Shown: positions 1 to 8,172 of the stretch, piece by piece | Numbering within the stretch: position 1 is the stretch's first letter | Layout: every line of letters starts with the position of its first letter | Position numbers and translations under genes: made by a program | Notes under the pieces: model-generated | Seen by the model: only the letters and a program-made list of their open reading frames with translations | Told to the model about the DNA's origin: nothing | Database searches by the model: none | Assembly (NCBI GenBank): GCA_027382625.1 | Contig: JAJKFJ010024658.1 | Coordinates: 1 to 12,774 of the forward strand | Reading direction: 5' to 3' | Source of the DNA: Tetmemena sp. SeJ-2015 | Taxonomy: Eukaryota > Ciliophora > Spirotrichea > Sporadotrichida > Oxytrichidae | DNA length: 12,774 bases

Positions 1-2
1 TC

Positions 3-2959
3 AGCCATGAAAGCAATTATCATTTTAAATTTAAAGTTCTCCGAAACTAAGCTGACAAAGAGAGAAACCTATCATTCTCATCTCAAAACGGGTCGCTGCT
101 ACCTTCTTAAAATGCATCTGATATCTATAAATTGTAATTTGAATTTGTTTTGATTTGAGGTAAAGAATTTATTAAAAAATGACCATAATCCAAATTTTAA
201 ATTTTCCTAACACATAGCAATAAATAAAAATAAAATCTGATTTTAATTTGACAATACAAACCTGATAAGAAGATAGTCCATTCTCAAAAAATACTAAAAC
301 AAGATATCTTAAATTGTATAATTTTTGCTTACAAGATGCTACCTAATATTCCCTAGTAAGCAAGTAATTTAATTCCCTTAAGTAAGTATTTTTATTTTTA
401 ATTTATAAAATTTCAATAAATGAAAATTTTCTTCTTAGATGAAATAGTTTTATTGAATGCACAGGGAACATTTCTAAATCTCAAACTAGCCTCATTCAAA
501 AAAAGACTGTCTGCTGATTTAAATATTTTATTTTTTAAAAATAAATTGAAGAGCCTAAACTTCCTGTGTTCAGGATAAAGAAGACCTCGCAAGATTAGGA
601 GATGATGTCAAAGCTAAAAGAAAAGTTGAATTCTTTCCTTAAATCTCAAGTTACATTCTCACCTCCCTCTGATGAAACAAGCTTCTCTAACTCACCCTTC
701 AATCATTCGCAGGAGTAAGGAGCATCACACTCTTAATCAAATATAGCTATGATTTTAATTAATTTATAATATTTTTTTAAAATAAGAAATCAGTAAAAAA
801 TATAAAAAGTCAACTAACTATAATAATTTATAGCTACAACTATTCTCCTTTAAAGATTTGAAAATTGTCCATCTTTTTAATTTAGGGACAAAAATAATCA
901 AAAAAAATCATAATTTAGAATTTTCCATTTTTGACTTTATTTTCTGCAATAACTCTTTGAATCCTACTATAAAAGTTGGGAGAAAAAGTTAGATAACTTT
1001 GGCAGCTCAGTCTCTCCTTCATAGTCCTTAAAATTAACAAAACTATAAAATGGGTGATTCACAAATGGAGAGATCAAGTTCTCAGATCAAACATAAACAT
1101 CGCCACTCTCAATTCTTTATTGGACAACACTGGGTGCTTTACAATTATTTATTTTCTTATTATTGCCTCCACTTGAGTCTCTACAGACACCTAACAAAGA
1201 GAGGCCTCCAAGGCCACCCACTTAATTGCACAAGTCTGGTCTCTCCTAAATAAATCTGCCTACTTCAAATTATGTTATGAGTTAATAACTCACTCCTCAA
1301 AGCAAGAGCAGCTAGAAAGTAATCAGGTTTTAATGAGAAATTTAATAAATCTTTTTTAAAATCTATACCATCATAATCAAATAAATTTCCAAGTATAGAC
1401 TATTCCAATAATTATTTCTTAATTTCTTTTAATTCTAGTATTTTTATTGTGCTTTGACCATTGAAATGCAGCTGGGAAATTAAAATCTTATTAAAATCTT
1501 ACTAACTTCCCTTTTTTTATAACACATTAAATCCCATATAATTTAAAATATAAACTATTATACTTTAATTTTCCTGAAATTTAAAGATAAGATTTATTTT
1601 TAGTTATCATATTTGTATAAAAATCTCTATTTCTTTTTACTCAGATAAATTTATTTCTTTTCCTAAAATGCATATTTATAGTTTAAGCTATAAATTTAAA
1701 TGATGGTTTTGATTTCTTACTAAATTGAATAAAATAATATATAGTAAAAGCCTTCGAGCCAAATCTTATTAATGAATTGGCTTTTAAAAAATATAATTAT
1801 CTCGCTAATTACAGAATAGTATAATTATATCTCACATTATTTAAAACTACATTATCTTTACTCCCAACAACTAACCTTACTATGAACTGTTCATTATAAA
1901 TTTATTTTTTATATTTTATTTTATTTGAAAAAATATGTTCCTCTAAAAACAGTGGAAGAATTTCACTCTCTTGCTTAAAGATGCTCCTGCAAAAAGCAGC
2001 TCTTGCTTATGTAGTGGCTGGACTCATCTACACATTTGAACCTACTCAAAACTAAATTAAAAGGTCCTCACTTACTCACTCATTTAATATACATTTCATA
2101 AACTTAAAACTTATTATGGGAAATTAATTTATCTTTATTTATAATACCTTTGAAAAGTTTTTAATCAAATATAATATGTAAACGTAAGCGCGTTCTATTT
2201 GGTGTAATTTTATTAAGTTTTTCCTTTCCTTGTTTTAACAAATATTTATTCTAAAGTGTAAATAAAATATTATATCATGCAAAGTGGATGTTAGTGGTCA
2301 ATTAAAGGACTTTTCTTTGGGTGATCCCTAGTGCAACCTAAACCGAAATACCTTCTCACCGAGGTTATCTATGATGGTAAATGCAGCGAGCGAGGTCCAC
2401 ATGGATGATTACTCAGGAACTGAATGGGGCGTAGACCAAGAGATAACTGATGTCGGCAAGGTAGGCATGGGTCTGGGCTTCGCTTCACTACTCGGCTGCT
2501 TGATCTATGCTTTAGTCACTATCACAATTAATTTCAAATTAAATTTAATGTCTATAAACAACTGATCTACTCAAAAACCATAGAGAATATGACAAGAGAC
2601 TCACTGATGCCAGATATAGAATGCTTTATTTTTGCAATAGCTTGGCATGGACATTTATTATATTTTTAATATGTGTGTATTCATTATTTCGAAGATAGAT
2701 GCAGGCTACTAGAAAGTCAAGAAGCTAAGAAAGAAGGGTCTCCTCTAGAACGCTGAGATATCATCTTTCTTCCCTTAGTTTTATATCCGATTAAGATGTG
2801 AGTGATGACAGTGCTGGCGAATTCAATAATGGTGAGGCCCCTGAGAACGCTGAAGCCAAGCGTATTCCAATCAAGCCTGAGCTGAAAACCAAGACCTCCG
2901 ATAGATAAGTCGCCAACCTCTCTCTCGCATTCTAGAAATAATCTCATATTTTATAATGA
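3..2959 (+). CDS. Gene A: IES-interrupted hypothetical protein gene (5'-partial)
   Basis: Function not recognised. With TAA/TAG as Gln and TGA as stop, these blocks join into one frame: 3-116, 462-517, 550-749, 837-862, 962-1053, 1069-1107, 1174-1313, 2002-2017, 2298-2493, 2573-2610, 2703-2756, 2854-2959 (1077 nt, 358 codons plus TGA at 2957-2959). Each junction is a short direct repeat in matching codon phase. The reading is hydrophilic: Ser/Gln/Lys-rich early, a Pro-rich patch (KERPPRPPTQ) near 1190-1225, a Lys/Arg-rich stretch (KKLRKKG) near 2717-2737. No signal peptide or membrane helix survives IES removal. No ATG is in frame at the left edge, so the 5' end lies outside, or bases 10-36 are the tail of another IES. 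The 1314-1994 and 2018-2291 jumps are the least secure; the alternative is two genes, one ending at TGA 1334-1336 and another starting at ATG 1935. It converges on gene B. Confidence 0.68.
111..461 (+). other. IES A1, pointer AATGCA
   Basis: AATGCA at 111-116 and 456-461, both codon-aligned. Removing 345 nt deletes an in-frame TGA (156-158) and joins LLPSQNA to QGTFLNL. The interior is strongly AT-rich and has no clear gene. Confidence 0.75.
515..549 (+). other. IES A2, pointer TGA
   Basis: TGA at 515-517 and 547-549; removing 32 nt corrects the frame and reads KRLSAEEPKLPV across the junction. The interior is nearly all A/T. The pointer is short, so support comes mainly from the restored frame. 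Confidence 0.6.
742..836 (+). other. IES A3, pointer TATAGCTA
   Basis: An 8-bp repeat at 742-749 and 829-836 in the same phase. The 79-bp interior is almost pure A/T. Removal reads HSQSNIATTILLQ across the junction. Confidence 0.82.
857..961 (+). other. IES A4, pointer TTTGAA
   Basis: TTTGAA at 857-862 and 956-961 in phase. Removing 99 nt deletes the in-frame TGA at 932-934 and joins LLQRFE to SYYKSWEKK. The preceding MDS is only 34 bp including pointers. Confidence 0.8.
1048..1068 (+). other. Very short IES A5, pointer AAATGG
   Basis: AAATGG at 1048-1053 and 1063-1068 with only 9 nt between. Removing 15 nt deletes the in-frame TGA at 1055-1057 and reads KLQNGEIKFSD. It lacks GT-AG ends, so it is not a 15-nt intron of the heterotrich kind. 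Confidence 0.7.
1103..1173 (+). other. IES A6, pointer CCACT
   Basis: CCACT at 1103-1107 and 1169-1173 in phase (66 nt removed). The insert has no stop; retained, it would add a hydrophobic stretch inside a hydrophilic protein. Removal gives QTSPLESLQTPN. Weaker than its neighbours because neither frame nor stop demands it. Confidence 0.6.
1307..2001 (+). other. Long IES A7, pointer AGCAGCT (boundary uncertain)
   Basis: AGCAGCT at 1307-1313 and 1995-2001 in phase (688 nt removed). It bypasses TGA 1334-1336 and corrects the frame. Across so long a gap a 7-bp match is not decisive. AAAGC (1299/1993) and AAAG (1316/1977) give the same frame, and 1940-1994 looks coding. The interior is otherwise AT-rich; a coding-like fragment (KAFEPNLINEL) lies near 1747-1780. 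Confidence 0.45.
2012..2297 (+). other. IES A8, pointer TAGTGG
   Basis: TAGTGG at 2012-2017 and 2292-2297 in phase (280 nt removed, frame corrected), joining SSSCLCSG to QLKDFSLGD. A second AGTGG at 2283-2287 offers another junction from a different frame. The MDS between A7 and A8 would be only 23 bp. Confidence 0.52.
2488..2572 (+). other. IES A9, pointer CTACTC
   Basis: CTACTC at 2488-2493 and 2567-2572, both codon-aligned. Removing 79 nt corrects the frame and joins LGFASLL to KNHREYDKR. It deletes the apparent membrane helix of the standard-code ORF here. Confidence 0.78.
2606..2702 (+). other. IES A10, pointer GATGC
   Basis: GATGC at 2606-2610 and 2698-2702 in phase. Removing 92 nt, mostly AT-rich, corrects the frame and reads KRLTDAGYQKVKKLRK. 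Confidence 0.74.
2747..2853 (+). other. IES A11, pointer AGAACGCTGA
   Basis: A 10-bp GC-containing repeat at 2747-2756 and 2844-2853, the longest pointer in the window. Removing 97 nt corrects the frame and joins KKGLLQNAEAKRIPIK. The 87-bp interior is unusually GC-rich and itself reads as plausible protein (DVSDDSAGEF) in the downstream frame. Confidence 0.7.
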
Positions 2960-3506
2960 AGAGAGAGCCAGAGAGGCATTTGACCTCATTCTACTAATAT
3001 GCTTTACTTGCATTATATAAGCCATCGATTCAACTAACAATAGCCAAAATATATATGTTGGCTCAAGCTTCTATACCAATTCAATTTTCTAAAGTTAATT
3101 AGCTTAATCAGTACACACACACTTAAGAAACTTCAATAATATTATTCGCTTTTTATCTATACTTATATTATCCACTTTCAGTTGATAAAATTGTCTCCCA
3201 GGAAATAAGTATGTTTGAATTTTATTAAGGATTAAAAAGCAATTCAAATTATTTAATCTAATAAGTAAATATAACATTTATAGATAGCTTTAGAACATAA
3301 GTTACGATGATAAATGAAGTCATTTAACAAAAGCCTATTTAAGTGGTCAGATCTCTCTTTATGAATTCTTTACCATATCCATTATGTGGTTCACTATGTG
3401 ACTACCATCTCTAAATTAAATTTATAAAGATAGCAAACCCTTTAGCTATATATCTTATAGAGTAAACTTGAAAAGTTACGATTTTGAAATAGTAAATAAT
3501 AACCTT
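2960..3506. other. Interval between convergent genes A and B, no clear gene
   Basis: Mostly AT-rich. It holds a short (AC)n run near 3113-3122 and a brief coding-like frame at 2958-2998 (EERAREAFDLILL) just past gene A's stop, which might be one more MDS. No telomere-type C4A4 repeat, tRNA or terminator was seen. Confidence 0.5.
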
Positions 3507-6500
3507 TCAATTATGGACTGCTTGATTTTGACTGAGTTCTTGATAAATTTGTTCAATAGCTGGATCGTTGCTGTGAACCATCTATTAAATAAGTTCCAGA
3601 AATTCTTATTCATTATGAGAATTAGTACTTGTTGCAAACTTTTTCCTCAACATAGGAGACAGGCCTTAATGGCTTTTAGTATGAAGATTGTGGAAATTTA
3701 GAGCTGCTAGCCTCTGTTAGTCGTTCATGCTCCCACTGTTATTATTTCTTAGGGAAATTATTTGATGAGATACAGAGTTAAAAATATTTTGACAAAAGGA
3801 GGGAGAATTATAATGAGATGTAGTATTGCCGCTGCTACTCATGTTCGCCTAACTGCCAGAGTTATTAAATAAATGGTGGGAAGTATTCCCAACTTGCAAG
3901 TTATTTTAAGTCTAGCCAGCTGATTGAAATCCGTAGATCTAAGGTAAGCTCATATTTGAGGACCTCTATTACTGTAGATTTAAATTACTCATAAATCCTT
4001 GCTTAGAGGCTGATTGCTTCCTTTGTTAAGTAAATATAAAGAAATCATAGTACCTCTTAGCTATCTCTTTTACTAGGGAGTGTTTCCGGGATTAAGATTT
4101 TAGGCATCACTGAAATGCAAAGGAGAACTAGAATATGGAGTTGCAAAAGCGGTGGAGCTTCTATCATGTAGAAATGGCAAGGGCATATATTGATACTTGC
4201 TTGGCTTTATTTTATTTAGGAGTTTGTTAGTAAAGTAATCTCCTCCTTATATTGTATTTTAGTTTGCCTGCCACTAGTTGTACTCGTGATAGAGTTTGCT
4301 TTGACGATATTTGTGGAGCTGAGGAACTTTAGAATTAGCAATCATTTCTTCTAACTGTGGTTGAATAGAATGGATGGGCTGTTACTCGAAGTCATTCATA
4401 TAAAATGATAGAGCCTTAGAGTATTCATATTATCTAGGAGCTCCTTGTCAAGAAACTCTTACTAAAGTTGTCTTATCAGCATCTTGTCTTCTTAGCTCAT
4501 ATTCCCTTCAAGGTCTGGTGTTGCGCCGCCTTACTTCAAAAGCTCAATCATTTGAGACTCAGTAATGCCTTTACTCAGAGCTTCCTCTGCAAAATCAGCA
4601 ATTCCATTTACATTCAAAGTTCTAAGGTCACTTTTGATGTCCATCAAGCTCGATTCTTACTTATTATCTCTCAATTAATCTTGCTTTTGCTACTCTTTTT
4701 AGAAAGAGTCATCCTAGTTATCAACCTTTGGTGGTGGACTTTTCTTCAAAGTCTTCTGCAGGTTTAAGCTTGGTACGCTTTCAGAAGCTACTGTGTTGAA
4801 ATTTGCATTGTTCTCTTTAGTCGCTTACTATGTATTTTTGGATGAGCCATTTCCTCGTTTAGGTTTGAAGCTACTCTTTCTTGAATGCTTACTTACCCTA
4901 GTAGCCATAGTATTGAAACTGCCTCCTCCTCCTTTTTCCTTAACCGTCAGTGTATTCTTAGGACTCATTATCTCAGAAGGATATAATAGAGTAAGAATAG
5001 TAAAGTGATTGCTGCCTGCTTTGTTAGAGTTTGAAACCTTGCTTGTCTTAGTTTGGAGGAAGGTTTATTGCACCGGAGACTTGGATGCACTATTATATAC
5101 AATATGTTGAATAATTAAGTATTGGGTGACTTATCATTTGTTTAGAATAATTCAATTTATAGTATTAATCATTTGAAGGAGTGGGATCTGTGGTAAGCTT
5201 CTAAGTCATAATTATATATTATAAGTCCTTGCAATTTAACTTTCATTGTTGCTTTTTAGGGGCATGGACAGGTAGTTGGAGTCAACACTCTTATTATTCT
5301 CTCCTAATTACTTAGTATTACATATTATCAAGAGAATTTATAAGTCACATTCATTTAGGATTGCAATTAAAATATAAATATACAAATACGAAGTAAAATT
5401 AAGGAATATTATGAAAGGAGTAGTTACTAAATGTCATTATTTTTACTATGGCTAAATCCCATTAGTCGATAAAAATATTTTAGCCCAATAGTTCCCCTCA
5501 GCAGCACTATAAGTAACATCTTAACAAAAAATATGATTATAAAGCGAGGAATAAAAAAAGTTGGTAGGCACTACCCAAATAATACAAGAATATCCAAATA
5601 GAGTTTAATAAAAGATCTTTTTATTAAAATTAAGTCATTTATTATCTCAGATAATTTTGTAATATTATTTTAAATAAAAAAATTTAAGTGTTTTCTTTAG
5701 CCATTTTTGTGTTTTATTAAATTCCGCTAATAAAATTTTACAAAAATGTTACTTACGAGTGCTAGTTTTCATTGTGATACCTCGCTATGACTTGACCATT
5801 GAGTTGTTATCATCTACGACTGTGGATTTTGCTCCTGGTCTTATATCCATTTTATCTGGAGTGGGTGTAAGTGGTTTCTTCTTAGCCGTTGTCTTCGCAC
5901 GTTGCGGAGGAGATTTCTAAGAAGGGTTTGGTGACTAATCAGTCATGCTGCTCTCCAAATTTTATTTTTATATCTGAGGTCTCCCATTAGCCCCAGCTGC
6001 GAAGAAGGAAAAATTACTTATATTTCAACAAAAATTATAAAAAGGCAGTCTACTTATTTTGTAAGAGTGCTGAGCCAGGTTGCTGCACGGGAACACCTAG
6101 CATGTCTGACTTTCGCTAGCCAAGCGTTTTTGAGTTTTTGACTATCTCTATATTCTTGACTTAGGAAATTCTGCGAGTGTCCTTCGGATTAGGACTCTTT
6201 TGCGACATAGGAGTCATGATATCCTTGTAGACAAAATTTTCCCTAGTCGGTTTCTTACTAATAGCAGCCTCACTACTAGAGGGATCCACACTTAATATAG
6301 TGGGTGTAAACATGGGCTCTGGACTTTTATCTCTGAAGACGTCGTCGCCATAGAAACTTAAATCTGCAAAACTGGAGATACTAGAGCCCAAAGTATCGAC
6401 AATGAAATCTTTAGGATTGCTAGCTAGTTCTTTTAAGATTAGGTCAGATTGCTTTCCTTCCCTCTTTAGCATGAATTTGTGGATTTTTCTTTCTATCAAA

Positions 6501-7821
6501 TGATTTCTCTCTGATGGCAACTCAACAATCTACTCTTCATATTTAAAATATCTTTAAATAGGAGTCATAATCATTTTCTATAAATATATCATTTGAAGTA
6601 ATTTAATGAATAGTTGATCTTATAATTTTATAAGCCTATTTCGCAATTTAGAAATTGAATTTGGCTTTTCATTTGAATAATTATTATTGAAATTATTTCT
6701 TCATGAAGTTGTCTTTTTTTCTCTAAGAATAGAGGGATGGAGTCAGAGTATAAAATTTTGATAGACATAAATATAGTCTTATACTTTCAGAGTTCGCTTT
6801 ATTCATTCTTCTAAGTTTCTTTTTCTCAGCCATTTTTTTCTTCTAAATTATTGACCGCAAAAGCGCGAAATTGTTATTCGTAGAGGTGGCACTAGACAGT
6901 GCTCCTCCATTTATACTGCTAATCATGCTTTGTCGGTTGGTTTAGTTATTGAGGCCAAATAAAACATTCGAGAGTCCTTGCCTAGAGACCCCTCCATTTA
7001 ATGGTTGAAATAAGGGCTTTCTCTACAGTTGTTGTTACTGTTGTTATTATCCAAACTGTTTATTTAACCCCAACACATTTTACAGCCCTCTATTCACTTT
7101 AAGACAACAAAAAATGCTATTGGTGTTGCCGAATATGCTTTGAGGTTGAGCCACATTTTGCTGCAGCAGTGCATTTCCAGACAAGGAGCCCGAGGACACA
7201 TAAGCTTGCCCACTGCTCTGCCTCCCGAAACCTGCATTTTAGTTTATTTAGGAGATATTTCCACTTTAGTTGCCTCCTTGAACACCAAGTCCAATTTAAG
7301 CTTATCTCCTCTTGGCTAGTATTTCTCGCAACTGCTCAAAATTAAACTCACAACAAAACTTAATTCAATTATTTATAGTTAAATTAGAATTATTCCCAAG
7401 TATCGAAGGTGGATTAAGCTAGTTAGAGTTTTAAATGGCTTAAATGTTTCCACTTGGATTTGCTAATCAGTTCATGAAAAATTAGCTATAAAACTTCTTA
7501 ATTAAATTTTTTAATTATTTCATGAGCGGATTGTTTGTATTTGAGTTCATGACTTTGAGGGAAAGAATCCTTGAAAGAGAATCAGACTTTCCATTTAAAG
7601 ATGAATTTTAGTTATTACTCGCCTGTTAAAATTGCATATAAAGTTCATGCTTATAATAAAGATAAATGATTATTGCATATTATTCTGATGAGATTTAATT
7701 AAATTACCTTTTTTGGCATCCAGCGTGTTGATAAATTTGCTTTACTAGATAGAATTTGTGATTAAATTATTTTTTCATCATCTCTAAACAAATTCTATAC
7801 AATTGAACTCGCTTATCTCAT
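3507..7821 (-). CDS. Gene B: IES-interrupted gene for a Q/N-rich, FG-containing protein
   Basis: Blocks in gene order: 7821-7708, 7684-7672, 7630-7528, 7455-7381, 7338-7117, 7089-6787, 6742-6698, 6533-6069, 5995-5749, 5307-5239, 5088-4463, 4433-4074, 4020-3507; 3156 nt, 1051 codons plus TGA at 3507-3509. The start is the ATG at 7821 (reads MRQASSIVQN), the first in a frame open from an upstream TGA near 7914. The N-terminal third is Gln/Asn/Gly/Ser-rich with four FG contexts (GFGRQ, SIFGN, KQFGQQ, VLFGL) and a poly-Gln run near 7045, reminiscent of FG nucleoporins. The middle carries a charged helix-like stretch (residues from 6533 to 6440) and Ser/Pro and Thr-Pro motifs (MTPMSQKSPNP, KPLTPTP). 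The C-terminal third is Gln/Asn/Ser-rich. No Nup98 autoproteolytic or other named domain was seen, so function is open. The longest uninterrupted block is 5088-4463. Only this gene shows introns. Confidence 0.75.
4021..4073 (-). other. Intron B-i3 (53 nt)
   Basis: On the minus strand it starts GTAAAAG and ends CTTAACAAAG, splitting a TAG (Gln) codon 2+1. Removal takes NPGNTPQ into KQSASKQGF, a 171-codon open block. No in-phase direct repeat was found, so an intron fits better than an IES. Confidence 0.65.
4434..4462 (-). other. Intron B-i2 (29 nt)
   Basis: Minus strand GTAAGAG...CTCCTAG; removal preserves phase (TA+A) and reads IRQLQQYEYSKAL. It is not AT-rich and has no pointer repeat. A single-base assembly indel nearby could give the same frame change. 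Confidence 0.5.
5089..5241 (-). other. IES B9, pointer AGT (ambiguous)
   Basis: AGT at 5241-5239 and 5091-5089 in phase; removing 150 nt deletes several in-frame TGAs and reads KSNNESASKSPVQ. An alternative TCCAA pair (5280-5276/5085-5081, 195 nt) is also in phase and gives SVDSKSPVQ. Confidence 0.5.
5448..5618 (+). other. Coding-like segment nested in IES B8, opposite strand
   Basis: From ATG 5448 the + strand reads about 57 codons of ciliate-style protein (MAKSHQSIKIF..., Lys/Gln-rich, several TAA/TAG Gln codons) before turning AT-rich; no TGA follows until about 5776. It could be an MDS of another locus, an inverted fragment, a small gene or chance. The complement over 5520-5430 is also open (VTYSAAEGNYWA), so strand is unsure. 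Confidence 0.35.
5510..5755. repeat. 10-bp inverted repeat sharing the B8 pointer
   Basis: TAAGTAACAT occurs on the + strand at 5510-5519 and on the minus strand at 5755-5746. Its first seven bases are the B8 pointer, so this pointer motif occurs three times within 450 bp, once inverted. Confidence 0.8.
5996..6072 (-). other. IES B7, pointer CAGC (alternatives TCTT, GCA)
   Basis: CAGC at 6072-6069 and 5999-5996 in phase; removing 73 nt corrects the frame and reads QQPGSAGANGRPQ. TCTT (6066/6005, 61 nt) and GCA (6070/6000, 70 nt) restore the same frame, so the exact edges are open. No GT-AG choice with canonical ends keeps phase. Confidence 0.6.
6534..6704 (-). other. IES B6, pointer ATGAAGA
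   Basis: ATGAAGA at 6704-6698 and 6540-6534 in phase; removing 164 nt, AT-rich, corrects the frame and reads RQLHEEQIVELPSERN. Confidence 0.82.
6743..6793 (-). other. IES B5, pointer ACTCTGA
   Basis: ACTCTGA at 6793-6787 and 6749-6743 in phase; removing 44 nt corrects the frame and reads NKANSDSIPLFLEKKR. The MDS between B5 and B6 is 52 bp including both pointers. Confidence 0.8.
7090..7121 (-). other. Short IES B4, pointer AATAG
   Basis: AATAG at 7121-7117 and 7094-7090 in phase (27 nt removed), giving FGNTNRGLQNVLG. The insert has no stop and keeps frame, so it could be retained coding sequence; the call rests on repeat and composition. Confidence 0.5.
7339..7386 (-). other. IES B3, pointer TAATTT
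   Basis: TAATTT at 7386-7381 and 7344-7339 in phase; removing 42 nt deletes an in-frame TGA and reads LGNNSNFEQLREIL. Confidence 0.68.
7456..7532 (-). other. IES B2, pointer AATCC
   Basis: AATCC at 7532-7528 and 7460-7456 in phase; removing 72 nt deletes the in-frame TGA at 7469-7467 and reads NSNTNNPSGNIQ. Confidence 0.72.
7631..7680 (-). other. IES B1, pointer ATATGCAAT
   Basis: A 9-bp repeat at 7680-7672 and 7639-7631 in phase; removing 41 nt corrects the frame and reads NNMQFQQASNNQ. It lies 4 nt downstream of intron B-i1, so the coding block between them is 13 nt. Confidence 0.8.
7685..7707 (-). other. Intron B-i1 (23 nt)
   Basis: Minus strand: AAG then GTAATTTAATTT...CATCAG then AAT, at phase 0. 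Removal joins TRWMPKK to NNMQFQQ. An alternative without the intron reads NTLDAKKGNLIQ in another upstream frame, but that frame meets TGA just upstream and has no start. Confidence 0.65.
7749..7798. repeat. 11-bp perfect inverted repeat in the first MDS of gene B
   Basis: ATAGAATTTGT at 7749-7759 and its exact complement ACAAATTCTAT at 7788-7798, with a 28-nt AT-rich loop. It could form a stem-loop or be an inverted pointer; geometry argues against a simple pointer because both flanking MDSs would overlap. Confidence 0.75.
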
Positions 7822-8172
7822 TAGCAGATAAATCGAAAGATATAGAAATTAAAGAAGTAGTGCAGGAGGTTGAATGGAATTAGGAGAGGAGTTATAAATT
7901 ATTTCCACTGCTCAAATAAATGTAATAAAATTCATTTTTAATACTACTAACCTTAAAAATATAATTCACAATATATTTTTTAGAACAGATCAATTTATTA
8001 CATTATAAGCTCTCTCATTTAAAAACATAGAAAATAGAATTCTTTGTAACTCAAATTAAAAAAAATAATTTATTTCTAAAGCGAGTACAAACATAGATAT
8101 ATTTATAATGTTATTTTATTCAGTAATTAAATTAAGAAACCTAACAATTAAAATCTGTGTGAAATTTAGTGT
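7822..8172. promoter_or_regulatory. AT-rich interval between divergent genes B and C
   Basis: About 350 bp between the two proposed start codons, very AT-rich from 7915 on. It should contain both 5' ends and promoters, but no element can be assigned. Within it, + strand 7806-7890 reads coding-like (LADKSKDIEIKEVVQEVEW) and could join gene C through GAGGA (7886-7890/8175-8179, in phase). Confidence 0.4.

Larger units (their letters stand above)
5308..5755 (-). other. Long IES B8, pointer TAAGTAA
   Basis: TAAGTAA at 5755-5749 and 5314-5308 in phase; removing 441 nt joins MKTSTRKQ to LGENNKSVD. The interior is not simply AT filler: it holds the + strand coding-like stretch at 5448-5618 and an inverted copy of the pointer. 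Confidence 0.7.

Noticed and set aside
1048..1068. 15-nt intron of the Stentor/Blepharisma type
   Set aside because: No GT-AG boundaries give 15 nt here, and the other inserts are longer and bounded by repeats.
1050..1253. 67-codon ORF starting at ATG 1050
   Set aside because: The frame that is coding on both sides is a different one. This ORF crosses two proposed IESs (A5, A6) and loses sense after them.
2371..2565. Small membrane protein read under the standard code
   Set aside because: Its C-terminal helix comes from IES A9. The CTACTC pointer restores a soluble reading that continues to TGA 2957-2959.
2501..2569. 7-bp repeat TGATCTA as the pointer for IES A9
   Set aside because: It leads into a frame that ends at TGA 2753-2755, while the overlapping CTACTC pair leads on through two further pointers to a long open reading.
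2717..2947. Minus-strand 76-codon ORF
   Set aside because: Antisense to gene A. The + strand carries in-frame TAA/TAG Gln codons and continuous sense here.
5193..5259. Plus-strand GTAAGC...TTTTTAG intron between short open stretches
   Set aside because: The minus strand here has better coding sense (LGENNKSVDSN) in register with gene B; the + flanks extend only a few codons.
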